From Peptococcaceae bacterium (GTDB taxonomy: Bacteria > Bacillota > Desulfotomaculia > Desulfotomaculales > Desulfocucumaceae), in the NCBI GenBank assembly GCA_023512435.1, contig JAILZP010000012.1, forward strand, positions 18,788-82,787: a DNA stretch of 64,000 nucleotides, given 5' to 3'. The translations under genes were made by a program, and so were the position numbers. This document shows positions 37,423 to 45,127 of the stretch, piece after piece. The first letter of the stretch is position 1, and every line of letters starts with the position of its first letter. Under the pieces are notes generated by a model. That model searched no databases and had not been told where the DNA came from. It saw only the letters and a list, made by a program, of their open reading frames with translations.

Positions 37423-37455
37423 AAAAAACGGGGAGACTACGCTCCTTCTTTTTTT
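37423..37455 (+). terminator. Possible terminator after coaBC
   Basis: GGGGAG (37430-37435) can pair with CTCCTT (37442-37447) using two G-U pairs, flanked by six A and seven T. The stem is short, so this is tentative. Confidence 0.4.
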
Positions 37456-37537
37456 GATCAGCCGGTCTTCATAAAACGGTTGCATGCCGCGGGGCGGTTT
37501 TATAAAAAAAGTTTATTTGTGTTATCAACTAACTTTA

Positions 37538-37588
37538 TATAATATATAATGGCACTGCCACAAACAATGAAGGGGGAAGTGCCATTAT
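37538..37588 (+). promoter_or_regulatory. -10 box and 11-bp inverted repeat enclosing the ribosome site of the double-cubane reductase gene
   Basis: A perfect TATAAT (37538-37543) is followed by ATAATGGCACT (37546-37556) and its exact complement AGTGCCATTAT (37578-37588). The ribosome site AAGGGGG lies in the 21-base loop, and the right arm contains the first two bases of the ATG at 37587. As RNA this would form a start-sequestering hairpin at the very 5' end of the transcript; as DNA it could be an operator at the transcription start. Confidence 0.65.
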
Positions 37589-38870
37589 GACCGGCAGTTA
37601 CACAAAAATGTGGGAGTCCCTGGGGCTGGACCTGGAGGCCCATGACCGGCTTTTACAGGCCATACCGCCCGCTTACGGGGAGGTGTACCTGAACCAGGAA
37701 AACCGGCCTAAGGGGATGGAGTACTTTGATTTCGTCATTAACGAAATTCACGGCCTGCGCATTCAGGAACTGCAGGATCACAAGGCCGGGGGCGGAAAGG
37801 TAATCGGCGCTTTCTGCGTGTTCGTCCCGGAGGAGATCGTCCGGGCCGCCGGGGGCATATGCATCGGCCTGTGCTCGGGGGCCGAGATCGGCTTCGACCT
37901 GGCGGAGAAGGTCCTGCCCAGGAGCATCTGCCCCCTGATCAAGTCATTCATGGGGTTCAAGCTGGCCAGGGTCTGCCCCTACTTCGAGTCCTGCGACCTG
38001 GTGGTGGGGGAAACCACCTGCGACGGGAAAAAGAAGGCCTTCGAGATTTTAAGCGATTATGTCCCGGTGCATGTTATGGAAGTTCCCCAGATGAAGAGAG
38101 AAAAGGACAGGTCCCTCTGGGCCGGCGAAGTGCGGGAGTTTATGGCCAGGATGGAGAAATATACCGGGAACAGGGTCACGGAGGACTCCCTTCGCCGGGC
38201 CGTCAGGGAGGTCAACGCCAAGCGGGAGGCCCTCATGCGCCTGGCCGGCCTTAGAAAAAACAGCCCCGCTCCCATAAGCGGCAAAGACAGCCTGTTAATA
38301 AACCAGATCGCCATGTATGACGATGTAGGGAGGTTTACCGCCAAGGTAAACGAACTCTGCGACGAACTGGAGATCAGGGTCAGGGAAGGCAGGGGGATCC
38401 GGGAGCAGGGTCCCAGGATTGTAATTACCGGGACGCCCATGGCCGTACCAAACTGGAAGGTTCCCCACATTATTGAAAGCAGCGGTGCCGTGGTGGTGGC
38501 CGAGGAACTGTGCACCGGACTCCGTTACTTTGAAAACACGGTCAACGAGGCGGGAGAAAACCTGGACCGGATGATTGATTATATCGCGGACAGGTACCTG
38601 GACATAAACTGCGCCTGCTTCACCCCGAACCGGGGCCGGCTGGAAAGGCTGATCAGCCTGGTGGACGAGTATGGGGCGGACGGGGTTATCCACTGCTCCC
38701 TGACATTCTGCGATCCTTACGCCGTGGAGTCCTACCGGGTTGAACAGGCGCTAAGGGAGAAAGGCATACCCCTGTTGAAAATTGAGACCGACTACGGCCA
38801 GGGGGATTCCGGCCAGCTTAAAACGCGGATTGAGGCGTTCCTGGAGATGATCGGGCGTTCGGGAGAATGA
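37587..38870 (+). CDS. Double-cubane-cluster anaerobic reductase (2-hydroxyacyl-CoA dehydratase family)
   Basis: The 427-residue protein belongs to the HgdB/BcrB-like family. The spaced cysteines (Cys77 in AFCVFVPEE, Cys96 in GLCSGAEIG, Cys130 and Cys136 in CPYFESC, Cys145 in ETTCDGKKK) match double-cubane-cluster proteins, which hold an 8Fe-9S cluster and perform low-potential reductions after ATP-driven activation. The natural substrate of the family is unsettled. No activator ATPase (HgdC type) is adjacent. The ATG at 37587 sits at the edge of a perfect inverted repeat that encloses the ribosome site. Strong anaerobe marker. A classical 2-hydroxyacyl-CoA dehydratase subunit is less likely because no second subunit is present. 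Confidence 0.85.
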   Translation: MTGSYTKMWESLGLDLEAHDRLLQAIPPAYGEVYLNQENRPKGMEYFDFVINEIHGLRIQELQDHKAGGGKVIGAFCVFVPEEIVRAAGGICIGLCSGAEIGFDLAEKVLPRSICPLIKSFMGFKLARVCPYFESCDLVVGETTCDGKKKAFEILSDYVPVHVMEVPQMKREKDRSLWAGEVREFMARMEKYTGNRVTEDSLRRAVREVNAKREALMRLAGLRKNSPAPISGKDSLLINQIAMYDDVGRFTAKVNELCDELEIRVREGRGIREQGPRIVITGTPMAVPNWKVPHIIESSGAVVVAEELCTGLRYFENTVNEAGENLDRMIDYIADRYLDINCACFTPNRGRLERLISLVDEYGADGVIHCSLTFCDPYAVESYRVEQALREKGIPLLKIETDYGQGDSGQLKTRIEAFLEMIGRSGE

Positions 38871-39004
38871 TGACCCGGGCGCTTTTGCACAACGCCACCG
38901 GTTTCCCGGCCGCATAGGATCCGGATAAAAAGCAATAATATTCACAGGAACCCCGGGGTGATAACCCGGAATCCGGAATACAGGCAGCCGCAGAGGGGAA
39001 AAAA

Positions 39005-39358
39005 ATGATTTTGCACTCCGGAGAGGATTTTGCCAGGGAAGTGAGGGAAAGGTGGGCCGGCAGGGAGGTTACGGTTTCCAAAACCACCCCGGCGCCAAGA
39101 TTCAGAATAAAAATAGAGGATGCCCGGATGGCCGGCTGGGAGGACATGCCGGGGCAGATCCGGAAAAAGCACGGCCGGGACACCAGGTTCCTGGTGGTGT
39201 CCGGGGCCGTATATCAGGGAGAACGGGGAGAAAAGAGGGGTTCCCTGGAACAATCCCTGGTCATCCCCGTGGACCCGGACACTGCCTATGACGTGAGGAA
39301 CGACCGGCTGGTGGTTCTCACCGGCCGGGAAGTGGTGCAGTTCGGCCTGGAAGAGTAA
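39005..39358 (+). CDS. Hypothetical protein
   Basis: The 117-residue product is not recognised. It is charged and has no membrane segment or signal peptide, so it is probably cytoplasmic. Visible stretches are HSGEDFAREVRERWAG at the N-terminus and a C-terminal DVRNDRLVVLTGREVVQFG. The ATG at 39005 follows GAGGGGAAAAAA. It lies 134 bases after the double-cubane reductase in the same direction; that spacer holds two heptad-like units near 38972 but no other feature. Codon use resembles neighbouring genes, so it is likely a real gene. Confidence 0.65.
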   Translation: MILHSGEDFAREVRERWAGREVTVSKTTPAPRFRIKIEDARMAGWEDMPGQIRKKHGRDTRFLVVSGAVYQGERGEKRGSLEQSLVIPVDPDTAYDVRNDRLVVLTGREVVQFGLEE

Positions 39359-39402
39359 GCGGGGCCGTTTTGGAACGGGCGTAAGATCAGGAGGCTTAAA
39401 GC

Positions 39403-39582
39403 ATGGAAGGTTTGATTATGATCGGGTCGGCTTTTACCGCCGTCTCCATGATCACCCTGCTGGTTTATTTGAGGCAGAAAAAGCGGGGGAGCAAGCTATC
39501 CCTGGATGCTGTCTCGATCCTGGTTTATGCCTTGATTGTGGGCTTTTTCCTGACCTCTTTTTTATGCTTTTTTCTCACTTAA
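39403..39582 (+). CDS. Small two-helix membrane protein
   Basis: The 59-residue product has two hydrophobic segments, MIGSAFTAVSMITLLVYL near the N-terminus and SILVYALIVGFFLTSFLCFF at the C-terminus, joined by a basic loop (RQKKRGSK). This gives a hairpin with the loop inside. The ATG at 39403 has an excellent ribosome site, AGGAGG, 8 bases upstream. Its 3' end overlaps the convergent DUF2007 gene by 21 bases. No family is recognised. It may be co-transcribed with the preceding hypothetical gene, 44 bases upstream. Confidence 0.65.
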   Translation: MEGLIMIGSAFTAVSMITLLVYLRQKKRGSKLSLDAVSILVYALIVGFFLTSFLCFFLT

Positions 39583-39771
39583 TATCTTGGTCGCCCTTTC
39601 CAGGTCGCCCTGCCGCACCGCCAGCCTGATTCCTCCCACCGCCAGGGGAGTGTAGGCCGCCGAAAGTTCGTCCAGTATACAGCACTCGATGCCGCGGCTG
39701 TTCAAAAGCCCCTGGACGATGCGGGCTTCGGCCGGGTTTGAGTACCTGCCCACGGTAACCAGCCTTTCCAT
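39562..39771 (-). CDS. DUF2007-family putative signal-transducing protein
   Basis: The 69-residue product has the compact DUF2007 fold: RLVTVGRYSNPAEARIVQGLLNSRGIECCILDE followed by GGIRLAVRQGDLERATKIL. The N-terminal pattern (helix covering the residues after NPAEA, then a strand) matches this ferredoxin-like family, whose molecular role is unknown. The ATG at 39771 is preceded by GGTGGGAACGG. It lies downstream of the TetR gene in the same direction, 40 bases away, and overlaps the convergent mini membrane protein gene at its 3' end. Confidence 0.82.
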   Translation of the reverse strand: MERLVTVGRYSNPAEARIVQGLLNSRGIECCILDELSAAYTPLAVGGIRLAVRQGDLERATKILSEKKA

Positions 39772-39811
39772 CCGTTCCCACCAGCCTCCGGTCCGGGTTT
39801 GCCTGATCTTA

Positions 39812-40417
39812 TTATCCTCTGTCGGAAGCGGACAATTTATAACCCGCCTTGTCCTCTTCGCCCGAAACGATTCCGTACAGAAATATATCGAAAAATGCGG
39901 CGATCGTTTTTTCGACGGTCAGGCCGTGCTGCAGGATGAAACCCGGGTTGATCACGTCCCGGATGCCGGCCAGCAGCGCGGTGATAAACACCTCGGGGAT
40001 GGTTTCCCGGAAATAGCCCTGCCTGTTCCCTGCAAGAAGCATCTCCACTATGGAACGGACCTTCTCGGCGCGGAAGCTTTCGATCCGGTTCCAGACACGC
40101 GGGTAGTGCTTCTGCATGTCCCGCAAGACCAGCGGGTTGATCAATCCCAGTTGTTGAGACACCACCCTGACCAGGGCGGTTAATTTCTCAACCGGGTTTT
40201 CGCGGGAAGACAGGGCGCTGTCCACCATTTCACCGGTTTCCGCCATTATTTCCTCCATTACCGCGCTGATCATCTCTTCCTTGCTTCGGAAATACCGGTA
40301 AACCGTGCGCTTGCTGATGCCCGTCCGGGCCGACAGGTCGTCCACCGTGGCCCGGCGGAAGCCCACGGTGAAGGCAAGTTCCCTGAATCCCGCCAGTATC
40401 TTTTCCCTCATGTCCAT
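39812..40417 (-). CDS. TetR/AcrR-family transcriptional regulator
   Basis: The 201-residue protein has an N-terminal TetR helix-turn-helix (about residues 8-52: GFRRATVDDLSARTGISKRTVYRYFRSKEEMI) and a C-terminal ligand-binding domain without recognisable specificity. It is the natural regulator of the HlyD/ABC exporter genes to its right, which run in the same direction. A 10-bp inverted repeat just downstream of the exporter promoter is a candidate target (inference). The arrangement parallels Escherichia coli CecR with ybhGFSR. A 95-base heptad array separates it from the permease gene. The ATG at 40417 is accepted, with an ATG two codons later also possible. Confidence 0.9.
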   Translation of the reverse strand: MDMREKILAGFRELAFTVGFRRATVDDLSARTGISKRTVYRYFRSKEEMISAVMEEIMAETGEMVDSALSSRENPVEKLTALVRVVSQQLGLINPLVLRDMQKHYPRVWNRIESFRAEKVRSIVEMLLAGNRQGYFRETIPEVFITALLAGIRDVINPGFILQHGLTVEKTIAAFFDIFLYGIVSGEEDKAGYKLSASDRG

Positions 40418-40456
40418 ATGTTATGCCTCCTGCCATGCTGGGGGCGATAATAAGTT

Positions 40457-40551
40457 GTTAGCTGTTGGCTATTAGCTATTAGCTGTTAGCTGTTAGCTTT
40501 AAGCGGTGAGTTATAAGTTTTAAGTTATAAGTAATAAGTTATAAGTTCTGG
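40457..40551. repeat. Heptad arrays between the ABC permease and TetR genes
   Basis: Two arrays abut. Six units of GTTAGCT/ATTAGCT lie at 40457-40498, and six units of GTTATAA/GTTTTAA/GTAATAA, ending GTTCTGG, lie at 40510-40551. This is the longest and most AT-rich array in the window and fills the whole spacer. Confidence 0.92.
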
Positions 40552-40558
40552 TTGGCTT

Positions 40559-41674
40559 TCAGGCGATTTTCTTCTTAAATCTGGCTATGCTTACCGCCAG
40601 CAGCACCAACGAGAAGATCAGCAGCGAGACGACCTGGGGGACCAGGTAGCCGAAGCCGATTCCCTTCAAAACTATGCCCCTGATGATTACCAGGTAGTAG
40701 GTCAGGGGGATCAGGTTACCGATGTACTGGATGATCACCGGCATGGCTTCCCTGGGGAAAAGAAAGCCCGAAAGCATTATGCTGGGAAGCAGAAAGAAAA
40801 AGGACATCTGAAAGGCCTGCATCTGGTTTTTGGCGATGTTGGAAATGAAGATGCCGACCCCCAGGGAGGCCGTGATAAAGAACAGGGTCAGAAGGTACAG
40901 TTCCAGCAGGCTGCCCCGGACGGGGACCCGGAAGATCAGGCTGCCCACCAGGAGGGCCACCGTGATCTGGGTGTAGCCCAGGATGATGTTGGGGACGATC
41001 TTGCCGATCATCAGTTCAAAGGGCCTGATGGGAGTAACCATGAGCTGTTCCAGGGTGCCCCTCTCCCTTTCCCTGACAATGGCGATGGCGGTCATCAGGA
41101 CCATGGTCATGGTGACGATGATCCCCAGGATGGCCGGAACCATGTAATAGGCGGTTATGCCGTCCGGGTTGTACCACGGGCGGACCCTGATGTCGTACGG
41201 CGGATCGGTGATGTTCACGTTGGCCCTCTGGGCGATAATTTTTTGCGATTTGAGAAGGCCGATGGAATTCGCCGTGGCGATGGCCGAGTTGGAGACCATG
41301 CTGTCGCTGGCGTCCACCAGCACCTGCACCGCCGCCGTCTCGCCCCTTCTGAGCTTTACGGCGAAGTCGGGCGGGAAGATGATCCCCACCTTAGCCCGGC
41401 CGCTGTCAATCATCTCTGTTACTTCCCTGTAGCTGCCGGCCAGGTGAGTTATGTCGAAGTACCCGGATGCCCTGAAGGAGTCCATCAGGTCCCGGCTGTC
41501 GCTGGACAGGGACTGGTCGAAGACCGCGGTGGGAATGTGCTTCACCTCGGTCTGGATGGCGTAGCCGAACAGAAGAAGCTGCACCAGAGGCAGCGCGAAG
41601 ACCATCCCTACGGTCAGCCGGTCCCTGAACATCTGTAAAAATTCCTTGCGCAGTATGGCCAGCAGCCTGATCAT
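40559..41674 (-). CDS. ABC-2 type exporter permease
   Basis: The 371-residue protein has one N-terminal helix (VGMVFALPLVQLLLFGYAIQ), a large extracytoplasmic domain (about residues 45-170), and five C-terminal helices containing the ABC-2 hallmark RERERGTLEQLMVTPIRPFELMIGKI and a re-entrant IMLSGFLFPREAMP. It matches YbhS/YbhR-type permeases. The ATG at 41674 overlaps the ATPase stop (ATGA). Only one permease gene is present, so it probably works as a homodimer, unlike the YbhS-YbhR pair. Confidence 0.93.
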   Translation of the reverse strand: MIRLLAILRKEFLQMFRDRLTVGMVFALPLVQLLLFGYAIQTEVKHIPTAVFDQSLSSDSRDLMDSFRASGYFDITHLAGSYREVTEMIDSGRAKVGIIFPPDFAVKLRRGETAAVQVLVDASDSMVSNSAIATANSIGLLKSQKIIAQRANVNITDPPYDIRVRPWYNPDGITAYYMVPAILGIIVTMTMVLMTAIAIVRERERGTLEQLMVTPIRPFELMIGKIVPNIILGYTQITVALLVGSLIFRVPVRGSLLELYLLTLFFITASLGVGIFISNIAKNQMQAFQMSFFFLLPSIMLSGFLFPREAMPVIIQYIGNLIPLTYYLVIIRGIVLKGIGFGYLVPQVVSLLIFSLVLLAVSIARFKKKIA

Positions 41675-42576
41675 GATTGCGCCTGCCTCCCTTTCCTGGC
41701 CAGGGAGATAAACACGTCTTCCAGGGAGGGGGTAATCACCCGGGCCTTGATGCCGGTGTGCTTCTCCAGCTCCCGTATGTGTTTTTCGCCGTCCAGAAGG
41801 ATATGGACCGCCGCGCCGTGGACTGAGCATTCCCTGACGTAGGGCAGGGCCTCCAGCTCCGGCAGCCTGTTCATGGGGTCGGGTATCTCCATCTCGGCCA
41901 TGCAGCCTTTAATCGCATTTTTCTTCAGGTTTCCCGGGGTGTCGTTGGCGATCAGCCGGCCCCCGGATATAAAGGCGATGCGGTGGCACCTCTCGGCCTC
42001 GTCCATGTAGTGGGTGGTCACCATCACGGTGGTTCCGCTTTCGGCCAGTCTCCGGATGATCTTGAAGAAATCGCGGCGGCTGGTGGGGCTGACCCCGCTG
42101 GTGGGTTCGTCCAGGAACAGCATGGCCGGCCGGGAGATGATGGCGCAGCCGAGAGCCAGCCTCTGTTTCCAGCCCCCGCTCAGATCGCCCGCCAGGACCT
42201 TTTCCCTGCCGGTGAGCAGGGCCATGCCGATCATCTCCCTGATCCTTTCTTTTCGCTCCCTTCGGGAGATGCTGTACAGCCCGGCGTAAAAGTCAAGGTT
42301 CTCGTATACCGTCAGGTCGTCGTACAGGCTGAACTTTTGGGACATGTAGCCAATTTTTTGCTTTATTTTTTCCGGTTCCCCGGCCAGGTCGTGCCCCAGC
42401 ACCGTGCCGGAACCCGAGGTGGGTTCCAGGATGCCGCACAGCATCCTGATGGTGGTGGTTTTCCCCGACCCGTTGGGGCCCAGGAAACCGTATATCTCTC
42501 CCGGCCTTATGTTGATGGTCAGACTATCAACGGCGGTGAAGTTTCCGAATTTCCTGGTCAGTTCCCGGGTGGTCAC
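41671..42576 (-). CDS. ABC transporter ATP-binding protein (second domain of a YbhF-like pair)
   Basis: The 301-residue ATPase has Walker [11 protein letters not shown]-loop [18 protein letters not shown], signature [15 protein letters not shown], Walker [14 protein letters not shown] and switch His in [11 protein letters not shown]. The PTSGVSP form and the C-terminal ferredoxin-like tail are typical of the YbhF/drug-export group. The conventional start is the GTG at 42576; a CTG at 42588 has a better ribosome site (GGGAGGCGG) and would give MEYAV. It overlaps the preceding ATPase gene by 50 bases in another frame and the permease by four. Confidence 0.92.
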   Translation of the reverse strand: MTTRELTRKFGNFTAVDSLTINIRPGEIYGFLGPNGSGKTTTIRMLCGILEPTSGSGTVLGHDLAGEPEKIKQKIGYMSQKFSLYDDLTVYENLDFYAGLYSISRRERKERIREMIGMALLTGREKVLAGDLSGGWKQRLALGCAIISRPAMLFLDEPTSGVSPTSRRDFFKIIRRLAESGTTVMVTTHYMDEAERCHRIAFISGGRLIANDTPGNLKKNAIKGCMAEMEIPDPMNRLPELEALPYVRECSVHGAAVHILLDGEKHIRELEKHTGIKARVITPSLEDVFISLARKGRQAQS

Positions 42577-43498
42577 GGCGTATTCCAGGCCGGCCGCCTC
42601 CCTTCTCCGCCAGGGCCACGAAGACGTCCTCCATTGAAGGCTGTATTTCCTTCAGGGATCCGATGCCGATGCCCCGGTTTTCCAGGCACTCTCTTACCGC
42701 CCTGATTCCGGCGGCGGCGTCGGCAACCCGGAGGTGGTAGCTGTCTCCGAACACCTCGGCGTCCAGCACTTCCGGCAGGCCGGACAAAAAATCCAGGTCT
42801 TTTGAGCCGGCCCGCAGTTCCAGTATTTTATACCCGAAATTTCTTTTCAGATTGCCTGGGGAATCCGAGGCCACTACCCTTCCGCCCTCCATGAAGGTCA
42901 CCTTCCGGCATAGCTCGGCCTCGTCCATGTACGGGGTGGAAACCAGGATGGTCAGCCCCTCGCCGTTCAGCCGGTAAAGTATTTTCCAGAACTCCTTCCG
43001 GAATTCCGGGTCCACCCCGTAGGTGGGCTCGTCCAGAACAATCAGGCGGGGCTTGGGCAGAAGGGCGCAGGTCAGGGCCAGCTTCTGCTTCATGCCTCCC
43101 GAAAGGTTGTCCGCCAGCCGGGACTTGAACGCCGCCAGGCCGGTGATCTCCAGCATTTCGCCGGCCCTTTGCCTGACGGCGCCGGCGTTCAGGCCGTACA
43201 GCCGGCCGAAGAAATATATGTTCTCCATAACCGTCAGGTCGCCGTACAGGCTGAAGCGCTGGGGCATGTAGCCCAGCAGGGCCTTTTGCCTCTCGATGTC
43301 CCGGGGGGACCCGCCCATCAGGGAAACGGATCCCCCGGTGGGGGTCAGTATGCCGCAGATCATGCGCATGAGGGTGGTTTTGCCGGCCCCGTCGGGGCCC
43401 ACCAGGCCGTGTATCTCGCCCTTCTCCACGGTCAGGGAAACATCTTTTACAGCCGTCACGGGCCCGAATTTTTTTGTCAGCCCCCGGGTTTTGATCAT
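42527..43498 (-). CDS. ABC transporter ATP-binding protein (first domain of a YbhF-like pair)
   Basis: The 323-residue ATPase has Walker [11 protein letters not shown]-loop [21 protein letters not shown], signature [15 protein letters not shown], Walker [14 protein letters not shown] and, in the switch position, [11 protein letters not shown], where the usual His is Thr-Pro. That suggests this site is hydrolytically weak, as in other asymmetric ABC pairs (inference). In E. coli both ATPase units are fused in YbhF; here they are separate frames with a 50-base overlap. The ATG at 43498 follows a heptad array. Confidence 0.92.
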   Translation of the reverse strand: MIKTRGLTKKFGPVTAVKDVSLTVEKGEIHGLVGPDGAGKTTLMRMICGILTPTGGSVSLMGGSPRDIERQKALLGYMPQRFSLYGDLTVMENIYFFGRLYGLNAGAVRQRAGEMLEITGLAAFKSRLADNLSGGMKQKLALTCALLPKPRLIVLDEPTYGVDPEFRKEFWKILYRLNGEGLTILVSTPYMDEAELCRKVTFMEGGRVVASDSPGNLKRNFGYKILELRAGSKDLDFLSGLPEVLDAEVFGDSYHLRVADAAAGIRAVRECLENRGIGIGSLKEIQPSMEDVFVALAEKGGGRPGIRRDHPGTDQEIRKLHRR

Positions 43499-43514
43499 AA
43501 AATCATCCCCGAAT

Positions 43515-43542
43515 ATTCTGGATTCTGTCTTCTGGATTCCGG
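43515..43542. repeat. Heptad repeat between the HlyD and first ATPase genes
   Basis: Four units: ATTCTGG, ATTCTGT, CTTCTGG, ATTCCGG. It interrupts an otherwise tight operon and lies 17 bases before the ATPase start codon on the opposite-strand transcript. Confidence 0.82.
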
Positions 43543-43554
43543 CAGAAAAAGCCT

Positions 43555-44535
43555 TCAGAATGAGTTTATGTTCACATCCGCCGGCATGCCGGGTTTGAAG
43601 ATGCCGTTCTTATTGTCTATCCTGACCTTTACCGCGTAAACGATGTTGGTGCGCTCCTGCTTTGTCTGGATGGTCTTGGGGGTGAACTCGCCCTTGGAGG
43701 CAATTTCAACAATGGTCCCCGGGAACCGGTCGGCAACCCCGCTCACCGTGAAGCTCACCTGCTGGCCGATCCTGATCCTGGGCAGGTCGTCGGTGGAAAC
43801 GAAAACCTTTATCCACAGGTCGTTGAGGTCGGCCACGGTAACTACCGGAGCCCCCGCCGGGATGTACTCGCCCGGGTCGAAATTCCTGGTGACCACCGTG
43901 CCGTCGATGGGGGAGACTATTTTTGCGTCTTCCAGGAGGTTTTCAGTGGCTTTGAGCACGGCCCTGGCCCTTTCCACCTCTATTTTGGCGGCGCTGATCT
44001 GGTCCGGCCTGCTCCCGGACTCCAGGAGGTTCAGCCTGGCTTTTGCCGATTCCAGCTGGTTTTTGGACACTTTGAGGCTGGTCTCGGCCTTTTCCAGATC
44101 GGTGTACGGGACCGCCCCGGCTTTATGCAGCTCCCTAATCCTGTCGAAATCTGCATTTGCCTTGTCAAAGTTGGCCTGGGCGGTGTTGACCGTGGCCCTG
44201 GCATCGTTAATTTCCTGTTCCCGGGCCCCCGAGACCAGGTCGGCCAGCTGGGCCTCGGCCTTAGACACTCCCAGGGCGTCCCTTTCCCTTTGGGCCTCCA
44301 GGTCGGTGCGGCTAATTACCGCCACCACCTGCCCCTTTTTAACCTGGTCCCCGGCTTTCACCGAAACCGATTCCAGGGCGCCGGGCAGCCTGGCGCCCAG
44401 GTTCACCTCGGTGGCCTCGATGGTGCCGGAAACCTCCAGCCCCTGGGGCTGGCGGTGAAAGTAGCCGAGGTAGGCCCAGTATGATCCGGCCCCGGCCAGA
44501 ATAAGCAATACCAGGAAGACAATCTTTTTCTTCAT
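43555..44535 (-). CDS. HlyD-family secretion adaptor (YbhG-like)
   Basis: The 326-residue protein has one N-terminal membrane helix ([19 protein letters not shown]), the first lipoyl half with [16 protein letters not shown] and [16 protein letters not shown], a coiled-coil hairpin (about residues 80-185), the second lipoyl half ([32 protein letters not shown]) and a final barrel ending [10 protein letters not shown]. It is the first gene of the exporter operon. I chose the ATG at 44535 because GGGGGA lies six bases upstream; the ATG at 44541 is in that ribosome site. A promoter and inverted repeat lie just upstream. Confidence 0.92.
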   Translation of the reverse strand: MKKKIVFLVLLILAGAGSYWAYLGYFHRQPQGLEVSGTIEATEVNLGARLPGALESVSVKAGDQVKKGQVVAVISRTDLEAQRERDALGVSKAEAQLADLVSGAREQEINDARATVNTAQANFDKANADFDRIRELHKAGAVPYTDLEKAETSLKVSKNQLESAKARLNLLESGSRPDQISAAKIEVERARAVLKATENLLEDAKIVSPIDGTVVTRNFDPGEYIPAGAPVVTVADLNDLWIKVFVSTDDLPRIRIGQQVSFTVSGVADRFPGTIVEIASKGEFTPKTIQTKQERTNIVYAVKVRIDNKNGIFKPGMPADVNINSF

Positions 44536-44579
44536 ACCCATCCCCCATCATTCAGCCGGTCAGTTGACATGGTTGCAGG

Positions 44580-44647
44580 AGGTAAACTACAGAAAACAAT
44601 TTAGTTTACCTGGTTTTATAATACCACTTTAACCCGTCCCGTGGCAA
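44580..44647 (-). promoter_or_regulatory. Promoter and candidate TetR operator of the exporter operon
   Basis: Reading leftward, TTGCCA (44647-44642) and TATTAT (44623-44618) are separated by 18 bases, a good sigma-A promoter. Directly after it is a perfect inverted repeat, AGGTAAACTA-N12-TAGTTTACCT (44580-44611), covering the expected transcription start. The HlyD start codon is 45 bases further on. The adjacent TetR regulator is the obvious candidate ligand. Confidence 0.7.
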
Positions 44648-44699
44648 TATGAAATTAGGACACAGACCCACACGCCGCCAAAACGGCACCACGAAATAA

Positions 44700-44910
44700 T
44701 GAAAATTCGGGGCCAGGGGTGGATTAAAGCCTCGCTACTTAGTCCTCCGGCTGAACCGGCTCTAGGCTCGTCGCTTACGGTCTGCCGACCGCCTGCGTAC
44801 GTGCGTCCATGCACTACTCGGCTGCGGCCGCATCCTGCGGCCCGCCCGGCATCCCGTACGCTCTGTCGCCAGGAGCCGGATATCAGCCTCCGGAATATCC
44901 GCTCGGCTTT
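44700..44910. ncRNA. Hairpin-rich non-coding stretch, candidate structured RNA or mobile-element remnant
   Basis: The 586-base gap between the exporter and acyl-CoA ligase genes holds no recognised protein but several strong stems. GGCCGCA/TGCGGCC (44826-44842) is perfect. GAGCcGGATAT/ATATCCGCTC (44873-44904) is 10 bp with one bulge and three more flanking pairs. CGGTC/GACCG lies at 44778-44791 and CCGG/CCGG at 44747-44759. A long-range pair GCGTAC (44795-44800)/GTACGC (44856-44861) encloses the first. Base use differs from neighbouring genes. I cannot name an RNA family with confidence; IscB-type omega RNA (HEARO) or an intron remnant are candidates to test. Confidence 0.4.
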
Positions 44911-44981
44911 GAAATCCATCCCCCACGTACACTCCGGCAATGTATTTTCTGGGTAGAACACGGAACTCAGAACAACGACAG

Positions 44982-45005
44982 AAAAGCCATCCCCCGGGGG
45001 ATGGC
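44982..45005 (-). terminator. Terminator downstream of the acyl-CoA ligase gene
   Basis: GCCATCCCCC (44986-44995) is followed directly by its exact complement GGGGGATGGC (44996-45005). On the leftward strand the stem is followed by TTTT. A short heptad-like array (AGAACAC, GGAACTC, AGAACAA, about 44956-44976) lies just beyond. Confidence 0.75.
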
Positions 45006-45052
45006 TTATAAAACAGGCGGTTTGGGCCGCCGGGAGTTTCTTGTTTGTCTGT

Positions 45053-45127
45053 TTAATCCAAATCAACCGGCTGCTTGCAGTTCCGGCACTGCCTGGCCCC
45101 CCTGAAAAGCTTGTAGCCGCAGCCCCT
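45053..45127 (-). other. In-frame zinc-ribbon segment after the acyl-CoA ligase stop codon
   Basis: Immediately after the ligase TAA the same reading frame stays open for 24 codons, encoding RGCGYKLFRGARQCRNCK and a short acidic tail before a second TAA (45053-45055). The cysteines are spaced as the last three of a CxxC-x10-CxxC zinc ribbon, and the first cysteine would fall exactly at the ligase stop codon. It may be a lost or read-through C-terminal domain, or the remnant of a small zinc-ribbon gene. No separate start codon is apparent. Confidence 0.5.

Noticed and set aside
37471..37510. Inverted repeat ATAAAAC/GTTTTAT after coaBC as a terminator
   Set aside because: The arm is only 7 bp with a large loop, and it is followed by A residues rather than T on the coding strand.
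44629..45066. Leftward frame of 145 codons across the hairpin-rich region
   Set aside because: No domain is recognisable. It covers stems, a terminator and the promoter, and composition is unlike neighbouring proteins.
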